DNA of 64,000 bases from Alteromonas profundi (GCF_010500865.1 NZ_JAAAWN010000005.1:33772-97771); one strand, 5' to 3'; shown: positions 23,512-32,776, counted from the stretch's first letter. The notes: a model not told the origin generated them from the letters alone. Program-made: numbers and translations.

Positions 23512-26082
23512 ATGCGACGCGTAATAGCTTTACTTAGTTGTGCATTGATGTTGATAACATCACATGTTTCAGCAAAAGATGTCGAATATAGACTGCCATC
23601 TTCAATTACTCCTACCTTTCAACAAATTCACCTAAATATTGACCCGGATACCCCAGCTTACTCTGGCACTACGGTCATTGATATTACGGTAAAAGAAGAT
23701 ACGAAAAAGGTTGGGTTTTATCAGCAAGATCTCACCGTTACTGGGGCATCACTAACCTCAGGCGACAACACTATCGCCTTATCGGTTAGTGAAGGCGACT
23801 ACAATATGAACTGGGGTAGCGCAGAAGACACTATCGCCAAAGGAAAGTACAAGTTACATATTACCTTTGAAGGGGAGATAAATAAGTCTTCTGACGGTAT
23901 GTATTTGTCCAGTTTTGAAGGGCGCAACTATATTTTCACGCAGTTCGAAGATATGCATGCCCGTAAAGCATTCCCAAGTTTCGATGAGCCTGCGTTTAAA
24001 ATCCCTTATCAAATGACTATCACCTCGCCTGAAAAACAGGTTGTAGTGTCAAATACGCCTGTAGAATCCCGTAGCGTCGAAGACGGTATGCAAACGGTGA
24101 AGTTTGAAAAAACTAAACCTATGCCAACCTACTTGATTGCTTACACGGTGGGGCCATTTGATAGCGCAGAACTAACTGGGTTATCAGTACCAGGTAAGGT
24201 TTACGTTCCAAAAGGCTACGCAGACAAAACTAAATTTATTGTTAAGCATACTCCCGAAATCCTTACTGCTTTAGAGAACTTTTTTGATATTAAATACCCG
24301 TACAAAAAACTCGATTTTGTAGCGGTTCCTAACTTTACCCATGGAGCAATGGAGAACGTAGGTTTAATTACTTATCGTGATAGTTTGTTGCTACTAGAAG
24401 ATAACCCTCCGCTTACAGAACGTTCTGGCCCGCTCAATGTAATTGCACACGAATTGGCGCACCAATGGTTTGGTAACCTTGTTACCATGCAATGGTGGGA
24501 CGACTTATGGTTGAACGAAGCCTTCGCGTCATGGGCTGCTAGTTATACCATGAAAGAACTTTACCCTGAGCTTAATTTTGCTGAGCGTATAGTACAAGAA
24601 GGTGCCTTTGGCGCAGACGCTAGTCCAACAGTTAAGCCTGTGAAAAAAGTGGTACGCATCCAACCGGACGTTATGGACGGCTTAGGATTAAACTACTCAA
24701 AAGGTGAATCGATCTTACAAATGATTGAATCATTAATAGGTACTGAAAAATTCCGCGAAGGTGTGCGTAATTATATGAACACTCACGCCTGGAGGAATAC
24801 GGTAGCGGATGATTTATGGGCCGCACTTGATGGTGTTTCTGATTTCAACCTAAGCGCTATGATGAAAGCTTACCTTGAACAACCTGGGTATCCGCTTATC
24901 TCTATTGATAGCGATGGCAAAGTAACACAATCGCGTTTCCACTACGCTGGCGCCGACGTTAAAGCTCAAACCTGGGCTGTGCCGCTTAAATTAACCTATA
25001 AAGTAAATGGTAAAATTAAGCAAGAGGTTGTCTTTATCGATAAGAAAACGACGCGTTTGCCTCAGTTAGCAGAAGCAGAATGGGTATTCCCTAATGACGA
25101 TGCTACTGGCTATTTCCGTTGGGCAATTCCAGCAAGCCAACTAAACGCTTTACTAAACGACCTAGATGCACTTAATAATCGCGAAAAGAAAAACGTACTT
25201 TACAATACACAAGCATTACTTAATGCCGGTGAGGTAGGTATTGATAGCGTTATGCCAGTGCTAAATACCTTAGCGCAAGACGATGAAGCGGTAGTTAAAC
25301 GTGCTGCTGTGGGCGTTTTAGGACAGTTTACTTACTTGGTAGATGACAGTAACCGTAGCGATTATGCATTATTGCTTACCCAAGAGTATATGCCGGTACT
25401 TAACCAGCTGACGCTTTCACCTTCAGAGGGTGAAACTGAAAGCGAAATAAAACTTCGCAACAGTTTGTATGGTTTGCTAGGCACCTATGCAAATAACGAC
25501 GCGCTCATAAAGAAAAGTGAAAAGCTTGCTAAGCAATACATTAGCGACCCAACGAGCGTGCCATCGGCCATTGCGGGAATTGCTATAGCGGTAAGTACAA
25601 AGCACGGTAACCCTGAAATGTTCGACAATATTATTGCCGCGTATAAACAAGCCGAGTTACCTAATGTGAAACAAACCCTACTGTATTCTATGCGCTATAG
25701 CGATACTGAAACGGTTAACAAGATGCTTGATATCGCACTAACCGATTTAGTAACGCCAGCAAATACTTTATACATGGTAGTGAGTGTGGCACGTAATCTA
25801 GACGACCAAACCGCACTTTATGCGTGGATGGACAAAAACTTAGATGCGCTTATTAGTAAAATGCCGGAATACCACGTATCGAGAATGCCAGAGTTTGTTT
25901 CTAGAACCTGCGATACTGCTAACTTCAAGCGCGCTGAAGACTTTTACGCGCCTATTAAAGATAAGTATGAAGGTATGGCAAGAAGTTACACCATTATGGT
26001 TGATAGCACGCAACAGTGTTTACGCTTAAAAGATACCTTTCAAGACGACTTTAACCGTTATTTAAGCGAGTATGCTAACTAG
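23512..26082 (+). CDS. Secreted M1-family zinc aminopeptidase
   Basis: Exported metallopeptidase of 856 residues that would release N-terminal residues from peptides. It has a signal peptide (about 1-22, ending VSA/K), the exopeptidase motif GAMEN near residue 279, the zinc motif HELAH at about 313-317 with the third ligand Glu in LNEAF about 19 residues on, and a C-terminal alpha-helical domain like ERAP1_C. The length agrees with the puromycin-sensitive/aminopeptidase-N group. The signal peptide suggests a periplasmic role in peptide scavenging. It is monocistronic, with a leader hairpin before it and a terminator after it. Confidence 0.93.
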   Translation: MRRVIALLSCALMLITSHVSAKDVEYRLPSSITPTFQQIHLNIDPDTPAYSGTTVIDITVKEDTKKVGFYQQDLTVTGASLTSGDNTIALSVSEGDYNMNWGSAEDTIAKGKYKLHITFEGEINKSSDGMYLSSFEGRNYIFTQFEDMHARKAFPSFDEPAFKIPYQMTITSPEKQVVVSNTPVESRSVEDGMQTVKFEKTKPMPTYLIAYTVGPFDSAELTGLSVPGKVYVPKGYADKTKFIVKHTPEILTALENFFDIKYPYKKLDFVAVPNFTHGAMENVGLITYRDSLLLLEDNPPLTERSGPLNVIAHELAHQWFGNLVTMQWWDDLWLNEAFASWAASYTMKELYPELNFAERIVQEGAFGADASPTVKPVKKVVRIQPDVMDGLGLNYSKGESILQMIESLIGTEKFREGVRNYMNTHAWRNTVADDLWAALDGVSDFNLSAMMKAYLEQPGYPLISIDSDGKVTQSRFHYAGADVKAQTWAVPLKLTYKVNGKIKQEVVFIDKKTTRLPQLAEAEWVFPNDDATGYFRWAIPASQLNALLNDLDALNNREKKNVLYNTQALLNAGEVGIDSVMPVLNTLAQDDEAVVKRAAVGVLGQFTYLVDDSNRSDYALLLTQEYMPVLNQLTLSPSEGETESEIKLRNSLYGLLGTYANNDALIKKSEKLAKQYISDPTSVPSAIAGIAIAVSTKHGNPEMFDNIIAAYKQAELPNVKQTLLYSMRYSDTETVNKMLDIALTDLVTPANTLYMVVSVARNLDDQTALYAWMDKNLDALISKMPEYHVSRMPEFVSRTCDTANFKRAEDFYAPIKDKYEGMARSYTIMVDSTQQCLRLKDTFQDDFNRYLSEYAN

Positions 26083-26141
26083 AAAACACGGTAAATGGTA
26101 AGACAACTATAAAATAGGCGCGACACAATTCGTGCCAGTAG

Positions 26142-26193
26142 AGCCCCTTGTAGCGCCAGTAACTATTACTAGCGCAGTGCAAGGGGCTTTTTT
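26142..26193 (+). terminator. Intrinsic terminator after the aminopeptidase
   Basis: AGCCCCTTG (26142-26150) pairs with CAAGGGGCT (26180-26188), followed by TTTTTT. The interior holds further pairing (AGCGC). It separates the aminopeptidase from the WYL regulator. Confidence 0.85.
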
Positions 26194-26238
26194 GTAAAGG
26201 GAAAAAAAGGTTTACATACGATTTTAATTGAACCACAC

Positions 26239-26252
26239 TGTATAAAAATACA
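26239..26252. promoter_or_regulatory. Perfect palindrome before the WYL regulator
   Basis: TGTATAAAAATACA is a perfect inverted repeat (TGTAT-AAAA-ATACA) whose right edge is 13 bases before ATG 26266. Autoregulators of the WYL class often bind palindromes overlapping their own promoter, so this is a candidate self-operator. It could also be a chance AT-rich match. Confidence 0.4.
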
Positions 26253-26265
26253 CGGAAAAGTGATC

Positions 26266-27150
26266 ATGCTTGAAACTATAAGTTTTGCTCAGCGCCAACG
26301 TTTGGCATATATCGATTTTTGCTTGTTATTTAAAGGTGCTATTTATCGACAAGATCTTATTTCAAAGTTTGAAGTAGGGTTGTCGGCCGGTTCTAGAGAC
26401 TTCTCACTTTATAAAGAGTTAGCACCGAGTAACCTTCAGTATGACGCAAAAGAAAAGCGTTACTTTCAAACGGAGGGTTTTGTTCCTTTGTTTGAGCATG
26501 ATGCAAGGAAAACCTTAGTAAAGCTGGCTAACGACATATCCGATGGTTTTGATGCCATAGGCGATATTCAGTTTCCCGTTGAAAGTGCGTCATCGCTAAA
26601 TGTACCCGATATTTTTGTGGTAGCGAAACTGGTACAGGCTATTGTTAATAACAAAGCCGTAAGTGTAATTTATACCTCGTTAAGCAGTGGCTCTAACGCG
26701 CGGGAGCTTGTTCCTCATAGTATTGTTGATAACGGGCAACGTTGGCATGTACGCGCTTATGATAGGAAAACATCGAGTTTTCGAGACTTTGTTCTTACCC
26801 GTATTAGTAAGGTTACGCTAAAGGCCACACCTGATATGTCAGAAACCGTGAGTAACGATATTCAGTGGCAGCGTAAGATTAGTTTAGAATTGGTTCCCCA
26901 TCCTAAAAATATTCAGCACCCCACCGCTATTGAACTTGATTATGGAATGCAAAATGGCGTACTAAAGGTACCTGTACGCGCAGCGATGGCGGGGTATTTA
27001 TTACGCCGTTGGAACGTAGATTGTACAAAACATGCAAGTTTACGTACGGGAGAATATCAACTGTGGTTACGCAATCAAATGTTGTTAACCGACATTGATA
27101 ATCTGGCAATAGCGCCCGGCTATATAGGAGAGCAAACGCAATACGGGTAA
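26266..27150 (+). CDS. WYL-domain transcriptional regulator, CapW/BrxR-like
   Basis: Predicted DNA-binding regulator of 294 residues. The N-terminus is a winged-helix region with RLAYIDFCLLFKGAIYRQDLISKF and LYKELAPSNLQYD, which strongly recalls the CapW/BrxR family of WYL repressors. The WYL domain follows (VIYTSLSSGSNARELVPHSIVDNGQRWHVRAYD split across about residues 130-165, then FRDFVLTRI), and then a WCX-like C-terminus. CapW and BrxR proteins control CBASS or BREX defence operons, but no defence genes are adjacent here. ATG 26266 follows GGAAAA at a workable distance; GTG 26260 is the alternative. It is alone on its strand and converges on a glycosyltransferase gene. Confidence 0.8.
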   Translation: MLETISFAQRQRLAYIDFCLLFKGAIYRQDLISKFEVGLSAGSRDFSLYKELAPSNLQYDAKEKRYFQTEGFVPLFEHDARKTLVKLANDISDGFDAIGDIQFPVESASSLNVPDIFVVAKLVQAIVNNKAVSVIYTSLSSGSNARELVPHSIVDNGQRWHVRAYDRKTSSFRDFVLTRISKVTLKATPDMSETVSNDIQWQRKISLELVPHPKNIQHPTAIELDYGMQNGVLKVPVRAAMAGYLLRRWNVDCTKHASLRTGEYQLWLRNQMLLTDIDNLAIAPGYIGEQTQYG

Positions 27151-27203
27151 AACAATCGTTACACGTATTGCGTGAATATAAAGATGGTTTTCAGCCTTTA
27201 AAG

Positions 27204-28187
27204 CTAACGGGAAAGCCCTAGCAATGTAGCACGCTGACGCCCGCTGTTTAGGTTACCCGTATTCGGCAATTGTGTGGCTGATAACGCGGCTACAGGTTTA
27301 CTTTCCTTTGCGGCGGTACGGGGTTCCTCATCATCAGGTACGCACAGTACATGAAGGCCTTCTTCGCGATAGTTTTTATTTACGTATCCAGCGCTTGCGT
27401 ACGCATCGAGAATATCAGGCCGTGGATAGTGACCCCACTTAGCGTGAAAGCGTTGGGTATTTTTAACAAAATCGATAAGGTGATTAAGCGGGCATTTGTC
27501 ATTGGGCCGAGAGGGCACATAGGTATTAATGGGCAGCGAGTGAATACTGAACCCTAAGGTTCTGCAGTTGGTGAAGAAATCTTCATCATTTAATCCGAAG
27601 CCGCTGTACCCTTCATCGAAACCGCCGGTTTTTTCGAAATTTGTCTTACTAATAAAAAACACTGTAGAACAAATAGTATCGTTACTATACTTTCCATGAT
27701 CATTATCCTGAGAGTTCGGGGTTTCTAAGTTGCTATGTATTGTACTGTTAGATGCTGCTGAAGAATCGGTAGCGGGCTGATGCTTTTCAAGTGCTGCCAC
27801 GGCGTCATGGGATAAATCCCAGTGTTCATTGGCAATGGTTTTTACCTGAGTATGAACAACCTCTGCGTTGGTTAACGCATTAAACCCAGCGGCAATAAAA
27901 TTAGGTGCGCATATCGCATCTACGTTCATATATACCAAGGCGTCATATTTTGCCTCGGTTAACCCCTTATTCCTTGCTCGCGCGATAGGCAAATCGTCAA
28001 TGTTGACGAACTTGTGCACGATGTCGAATTTATCACTTTTGACTAACGACAGATCTGAAGGGGGAGACATCCAAACAATAACGAGTTCAGCGGGTAGAGG
28101 AGCACATTGTTCAAGCTGCTGAATAAGGTGGCAAAGCTTTTCGGTGCGATTTTTCACTATGGTGACTACGCTAACGGGTAACTGCAT
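27204..28187 (-). CDS. Family 2 glycosyltransferase
   Basis: Predicted GT-A-fold sugar transferase of 327 residues. The N-terminus is PVSVVTIVKNRTEKL, followed by an Arg/Lys-containing ARARNKGL segment and a DxD-like YMNVDAIC. The C-terminal domain has GGFDEGYSGFGLNDEDFF, typical of the GT2/GT7 C-terminal region. A Ser/Asn/Thr-rich low-complexity insert of about 30 residues lies between the halves, and the last 45 residues look disordered. GGAGG precedes the ATG with a five-base spacer. No other polysaccharide genes are nearby, so the acceptor is unknown. Confidence 0.85.
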   Translation of the reverse strand: MQLPVSVVTIVKNRTEKLCHLIQQLEQCAPLPAELVIVWMSPPSDLSLVKSDKFDIVHKFVNIDDLPIARARNKGLTEAKYDALVYMNVDAICAPNFIAAGFNALTNAEVVHTQVKTIANEHWDLSHDAVAALEKHQPATDSSAASNSTIHSNLETPNSQDNDHGKYSNDTICSTVFFISKTNFEKTGGFDEGYSGFGLNDEDFFTNCRTLGFSIHSLPINTYVPSRPNDKCPLNHLIDFVKNTQRFHAKWGHYPRPDILDAYASAGYVNKNYREEGLHVLCVPDDEEPRTAAKESKPVAALSATQLPNTGNLNSGRQRATLLGLSR

Positions 28188-28607
28188 GCAAACCTCCGAT
28201 GTTTTGTTTTATAGAATACGTATAACGCTAGGTGATATTTGTTAAGCAAGTAGGGGGCCAACTTTTAATGTATTGATTTTTATGCGTTTTGTTTATTAGG
28301 TGAGCCGGGGTTACTAAACAGCGTGCAAAGATTTCATCCCCTAATGAAAAAATGTAAAATGCATATAAATTGCACAAACTACTGCCTTATACCACTCCCA
28401 GATATAGAGACGATAATTGTCTTGTAGTACGGCTTAATTGAGTCGCGCTTAATTTTTGTATCGGGGTATGAGATGCCCAGTTATATTTGCCGGGGGAAGG
28501 TGAGAGTTTTCGCTTTTTCGCAAAGGTTAAACATGTCGTCTAAAAATTTTGTGTTATACTAAAGTATAAATACCTGCCCAGGTTGAACCCGTTAATAAGG
28601 ACGAATA
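28188..28607. promoter_or_regulatory. 420-bp intergenic region with a 16-bp palindrome
   Basis: This gene-free divergent region is AT-rich and contains a perfect palindrome TTATACTAAAGTATAA at 28554-28569, 38 bases before the start of the next gene. Its left arm includes TATACT, a good -10 candidate. No ORF with a ribosome site and no further motif was recognised. Confidence 0.45.
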
Positions 28608-29201
28608 ATGATGCCATATTCAAGCAATCGTTTTAATGCGTTAATCAACGTTCGTAATCCTGGAATTCCTGACGTATTTGCATTGGATTATAACGGTCAT
28701 CAGCTGTTTGTTCACATTAGTCCCTACGTGTGGATCCGCCCATGGGAAGGCAGCGATCATACGGCATTTTCTATAGGGTTAGCCCCTGGTTGTCCTAATG
28801 CATGTAGAATGTTCGGTAGAATAAACGTGGCCTATCTAGAAGTGACGCTAGAGGATGTAAAGCAGGCTGTTTATGAGCGTATAACGCATTCTGGAATAGG
28901 TTTTCTAACATCTCGAAGCGCTGGTGTTAAAAGCTTCGCCATTCACCCTCGAGGTGGGTTTACCTCTATTAGCGAAAGTCAGGCCTACCAAAGCGCTTAT
29001 GAAAACGGTTATCGCTATGTAGTGCATGTCTATCAGTTACGCAGTGGAGGGTTAGGGCGTCAGTTTGCTGAGTGGTTTTACTTTGGCGAGCCGGATGAAA
29101 GCAATATTCTAGCAAAAATTCGCCGACAGCAGTCAAAACACCCAGAATCGATGCATTTCGAAATATGCCAATTGTCGGCTGAGGTATCTGCTACAGCCTA
29201 A
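28608..29201 (+). CDS. Uncharacterised soluble protein
   Basis: This 197-residue protein has no signal peptide or membrane segment. AAGGA precedes the ATG ATG start at normal spacing. It is rich in aromatic residues, with a Cys-containing stretch (APGCPNACRMFG) and a possible strand-rich C-terminal half (RYVVHVYQLRSGGLGRQFAEWFYFG). I do not recognise a family. It is followed 84 bases on by another unknown gene on the same strand, and a palindrome lies in its promoter region, so the pair may be co-regulated. Confidence 0.7.
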   Translation: MMPYSSNRFNALINVRNPGIPDVFALDYNGHQLFVHISPYVWIRPWEGSDHTAFSIGLAPGCPNACRMFGRINVAYLEVTLEDVKQAVYERITHSGIGFLTSRSAGVKSFAIHPRGGFTSISESQAYQSAYENGYRYVVHVYQLRSGGLGRQFAEWFYFGEPDESNILAKIRRQQSKHPESMHFEICQLSAEVSATA

Positions 29202-29285
29202 TTGACAAAACAATACGAATCTAACCTGCACCCGTGGGCATATTTAGTGGTAATATATTGACTCAAATAGTATTTGGAGAGAGTC

Positions 29286-29870
29286 GTGAGTTCGCCGTCG
29301 TCTGTTGTTCTTCGTCATTATGACAAACAAGATCTTAAACTAGTGAATGTTATATCAGGCATTTCCCCTAACGCCATGCGTCGTGTTTTCGGTGGTTGGA
29401 TCCTTTTTGCAGCCATGGTCGCCGTAATTGTGTCAGTAGCCCCCGATCTTACTATGCAGTTTATCGGCTTAACAATTGCCATTTTAGTAGCGTTTACGCT
29501 TGTGATGTTTGGTCAAAGCCGAATCTCTGAAGGATGGCCGGCTATTATCTGTGATGGCGATTATATTGGTGTAGTGCGCGACCCAGTAAAACGGGAGTTT
29601 ATCTGTGTACATAAAACGCTGGTCACTGGCGCAAAACCTACGCTTATTAAACCCAATAAAAAAGCAGTAGAAATAAACCTCGATACTGCACTTCTCACTG
29701 AAGACGATATTGCTGTTTTAAATCAAGCAGTATGGCCACGAAACGACCATCTGCTTGGCTTATCACACTTCAAACGCCGTGAAGATGCGTGCGAAAGTGT
29801 TATGTGGTGCGTCTCCCACGGGGTTAAAAAAAACGTTTGCCATGCGCCTAAACAGGTTGTGCCTCAATAA
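29286..29870 (+). CDS. Uncharacterised membrane protein
   Basis: Protein of 194 residues from GTG 29286, which follows GGAGAG; TTG 29274 would place the start before that site. It has two close hydrophobic helices (about residues 36-80: WILFAAMVAVIVSVA and FIGLTIAILVAFTLVMFG) and then a soluble domain of about 110 residues with several His and Cys near the C-terminus. No known family is recognised. It ends 23 bases before the convergent exonuclease-family gene. Confidence 0.65.
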   Translation: MSSPSSVVLRHYDKQDLKLVNVISGISPNAMRRVFGGWILFAAMVAVIVSVAPDLTMQFIGLTIAILVAFTLVMFGQSRISEGWPAIICDGDYIGVVRDPVKREFICVHKTLVTGAKPTLIKPNKKAVEINLDTALLTEDDIAVLNQAVWPRNDHLLGLSHFKRREDACESVMWCVSHGVKKNVCHAPKQVVPQ

Positions 29871-29893
29871 ATACTGAACGTTGCCTCCCCACT

Positions 29894-30865
29894 TTATTTT
29901 AACTGCAGCCGGGTTAAAAGAGGGTAGTGATCAGACCCAATATCGGCTAACTTTTTAATTTCAACGAGTTCAAAATCGCTGGAGTGAAAAATATGGTCTA
30001 GTGGCCATTTTACTAGCGGATAGTGGGCGTGAAATGTGTTGTAGAAACCCCGGCCTATTCTTGGGTCAAGTAGACCACTGGTCTTTCTGAATTTGCGCGT
30101 AGTGGGCGACCAGGCTACATCGTTTAGATCGCCTGTTACTATGACTGGCGTTGTGTAATCTGAAACCGTATGCCCTACCACATCCAATTCTATATCTCGC
30201 GGTTTTGCACTCTCGTTTTCTGTGGGGCTAGGGGGTTTAGGGTGAATGAAATAAACAGTTACCAGCTGACCTAGCTTAGTAAATGTTACCTTAAACGAAG
30301 GAACATCGTCTTCTACAAGATATTGCAACTCAGCAGACTCAAGAGGGTATTTACTAAATAGGTTCATTCCATATAGGTTTTCCAGCGGGCAGTGCTTTTG
30401 ATATGGATGTGAGCTATTTAAAGGTGCCAGCGCCTCCTGCCACTTTTTATTCGATTCAAGTGTTACCACAATATCGGGATCGGTATCGTCTATATGCTGC
30501 AGAAGCTTTTGAAACTCATTGTTAGGCATGTAAACATTGCTTGATAATATACTTATCTGTTTATTCTTATCTGGCGTCTTGCATTTTTTCACCTCTCTTG
30601 GCACAAGGGGCGTGTAAGGAATTATCCAAAACACTTGGTATATCGCGCAGCCTAATAACGCAATATAAAGAAAAGCCAGAAGCGGTGAGGTAAATAATGC
30701 AAAGCCTTCCATGTACGCCCGTGCTACGAATACACCTAACATAAGAGAAAATATCTGTAGACGCGGAAATTCCCATACCCTTACTAACCAGTGCGCAGAG
30801 GGTAACGAAGGGGCAAACGTCACGGCAATCAGTAAGATCGCGAGGGTATCTAGTAAAATATTCAT
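29894..30865 (-). CDS. Membrane-anchored endonuclease/exonuclease/phosphatase family protein
   Basis: Protein of 323 residues with three hydrophobic segments in the first 90 residues and then an EEP domain. Catalytic motifs are visible in order: SSNVYMPN, VVTLESNKKW (metal-binding Glu), VTGDLNDVAW (Asp and Asn), and a C-terminal GSDHYPL His motif preceded by PLDHIF. This matches the YafD-like or sphingomyelinase/DNase-like membrane EEP proteins; the substrate could be nucleic acid or a phosphodiester. ATG 30865 is chosen because AAGGA precedes it; an upstream extension to 30952 lacks one. Confidence 0.85.
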   Translation of the reverse strand: MNILLDTLAILLIAVTFAPSLPSAHWLVRVWEFPRLQIFSLMLGVFVARAYMEGFALFTSPLLAFLYIALLGCAIYQVFWIIPYTPLVPREVKKCKTPDKNKQISILSSNVYMPNNEFQKLLQHIDDTDPDIVVTLESNKKWQEALAPLNSSHPYQKHCPLENLYGMNLFSKYPLESAELQYLVEDDVPSFKVTFTKLGQLVTVYFIHPKPPSPTENESAKPRDIELDVVGHTVSDYTTPVIVTGDLNDVAWSPTTRKFRKTSGLLDPRIGRGFYNTFHAHYPLVKWPLDHIFHSSDFELVEIKKLADIGSDHYPLLTRLQLK

Positions 30866-31189
30866 TGTCGTTCCTTGGCGGTATAAAGTTAAAAGCAGCT
30901 TTCGCCGAGTAATAGCCGTTGTTTTAGTGCCATTGGCACTCAATAATTCCACCAGTTTGTATTATTCGCACAGTTTACTGGCTAATTCTTTGATGGTAGT
31001 GAAGTTGCATTCAAATTTTGTACCTGTTTGTTTTTTGCTAAGTAAAAACTTCGTAATAATGGGCAAACTTTGCAACTATTGAACGGGCATATTTACGTCA
31101 ATAAATAATTAATCTATATTTATCAATGCATTAGTAAAGTGGCCCAGAGCTTGCGTTAGTGTTTATGAATTTCGAAAAGGAGATACGTT

Positions 31190-31798
31190 ATGAAACGCAC
31201 TTTACTATCATTAATTGTAGCAGCATCGATGACAACTGCCGTTACAGCAGGTGAAATGAACTCAGATAACACCTGGAGTGAAAGCGCGAAAGACGCATGG
31301 ATTGATGGCAAAGCTGAAGCCACATTACTGTTTAACGGTAACCTAGATGCTTTTGATATTAATACCGATGTAACTGACGGAACGGTTGTTCTAACGGGTA
31401 AGGTAGGGAATTCAGTTCACAAGAAGCTTGCAGAAGAACTAATTGCCGATATTGATGGCGTGGTGTCGGTAGACAACGAACTTACAGTAGTAGAAGAAAG
31501 CGAGCGCGTTGCTAAATCGGATGAGTGGTCAGAAGATTCAGATTTAGATAATGACGGTGAAACAGGCGAGTTGACCGATGCTAAAATTGCCACCGTAGTG
31601 AAAACCCGTCTTCTATTAGACTCTGATATTTCAGGTTTCGATATTGATGTTGACGTTGAAGAGGGCAATGTAACCTTAACCGGTGAAGTTGACTCAGAAG
31701 CCGAGCGCGAGCTAGCGGTAGAAATTGCGCAAAACGCGTCTGATGTTAAAAATGTAGAAGATAACCTAGAAGTGATCACTAACACTGCGATGAACTAA
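31190..31798 (+). CDS. Periplasmic BON-domain protein (OsmY-like)
   Basis: Exported protein of 202 residues with a signal peptide (about 1-20, ending VTA/G) and two BON domains, at about 35-100 and 120-195. Each domain has the pattern of a short helix, a strand with V-LTG-V, and a V-NV/VD-N-L ending. The acidic linker contains an EF-hand-like DLDNDGETGE. BON proteins such as OsmY are thought to bind membrane or envelope surfaces and are often stress-induced. A strong ribosome site (AAGGAGAT) precedes the ATG, and a strong terminator follows. Confidence 0.9.
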   Translation: MKRTLLSLIVAASMTTAVTAGEMNSDNTWSESAKDAWIDGKAEATLLFNGNLDAFDINTDVTDGTVVLTGKVGNSVHKKLAEELIADIDGVVSVDNELTVVEESERVAKSDEWSEDSDLDNDGETGELTDAKIATVVKTRLLLDSDISGFDIDVDVEEGNVTLTGEVDSEAERELAVEIAQNASDVKNVEDNLEVITNTAMN

Positions 31799-31823
31799 TT
31801 TATTGCACTGATTAGCAAATAAT

Positions 31824-31848
31824 AAAAGGAGCTTCACGCTCCTTTTTT
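31824..31848 (+). terminator. Intrinsic terminator of the BON gene
   Basis: AAAAGGAGC (31824-31832), loop TTCAC, GCTCCTTTT (31838-31846) and further Ts. It ends about 30 bases before the 18-bp tandem repeat array. Confidence 0.9.
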
Positions 31849-31877
31849 CATGCCTAGCAAAAATAGCACACCCACCC

Positions 31878-32187
31878 CAACCTAAGACACCCACACAACC
31901 TAAGACACCCACACAAGTTAAGACACTCACACAAGTTAAGACACCCACACAAGTTCACCCACAAGTTAGGACAGCAGTCATACAAGTTAAGACAGTCACA
32001 CAAGTTAAGACAGTTACCACACAAGTTGAGACAGTCACACAAGTTGAGACAGTCACACAAGTTAAGACAGTCACACAAGTTAAGACAGTCACACAAGTTG
32101 AGACAGCCACACAAGTTAAGACAGTCACACAAGTTGAGACAGTCACACACAAGTTAAGACAGTCACACAAGTTAAGACAGTCACGCA
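31878..32187. repeat. Minisatellite: 17 tandem copies of an 18-bp unit
   Basis: The array has a consensus of CAAGTTAAGACAGTCACA. The first two copies read CAACCTAAGACACCCACA and the next two are intermediate, so variants are ordered along the array. Most units are 18 bp; unit 5 is 12 bp, units 6 and 8 are 21 bp, and units 15 and 17 are 20 bp. The 20-bp units break any reading frame, which argues against coding. There are no unique spacers, so it is not a CRISPR array. From 32188 to 32407 nothing else is recognised except the next gene's promoter and ribosome site. Confidence 0.95.
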
Positions 32188-32407
32188 CGTTGCGAGTTAC
32201 GACTCTCATGCTACGTCCATTAAAAACATGCATCAAAAATTTCCGGCGACTGTGTATATTTTTCTATTCAGAATTAGAGATTTTGTCTGAATATCTCCTA
32301 TGTATCTGAATTATATATATTTATTGGTTGGCATGAAGAGTGCTTAATGATTAGGGAGAGTTTAATAAAAACATTGATTTTATAGCTATTGCAAAAGGAA
32401 GAGAGCA

Positions 32408-32776
32408 ATGAATTTTTTACGTTGGATATTCACAGGTTGTTTGGTTTCTTTAGCTATTTTGCTCGCAGGGATCTTGCCCCACGGTAGTACGCTGATTGGG
32501 CAAGCAAATGCAGGTGATGTTAATAAGCCACATCATCCGCAGATTCTAAAGATTGAATCAATTTACGAACAAGCGCAATTCGACCTATCGAAAAAAAGTC
32601 ACTTGCTTAGAAATGAGCGGATTAACTTTTACTTAGCACAGGCGAAACAGGCGGACTTACGTAATTGGACGTTTAAGCGTGATGCGTTAGTAGCCCGAGC
32701 CAAAAATATTTTGATACACCACCAGCAAAATACGATCGTGGAAAATACGGGATTACCTGAATATGCAGCGTTATAG
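32408..32776 (+). CDS. Small exported protein of unknown function
   Basis: This 122-residue protein has an N-terminal hydrophobic signal or anchor (about residues 8-34, possible cleavage after ANA/G) followed by a charged, helix-prone domain rich in Gln, Lys and Arg. AAAGGAAGAG precedes the ATG. No known family or catalytic motif is recognised. It is monocistronic and lies downstream of the minisatellite. Confidence 0.65.
   Translation: MNFLRWIFTGCLVSLAILLAGILPHGSTLIGQANAGDVNKPHHPQILKIESIYEQAQFDLSKKSHLLRNERINFYLAQAKQADLRNWTFKRDALVARAKNILIHHQQNTIVENTGLPEYAAL

Noticed and set aside
31878-32187. CRISPR array
   Set aside because: Units are directly adjacent without unique spacers of normal length, and no cas genes are nearby.
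31854-32236. Left-strand reading frames across the minisatellite, encoding repeats such as CLNLCD or VTVLTC
   Set aside because: An 18-bp unit without stops gives open frames in several phases by itself. The 20-bp units shift the frame, no ribosome site precedes the starts, and the composition is unlike neighbouring proteins.
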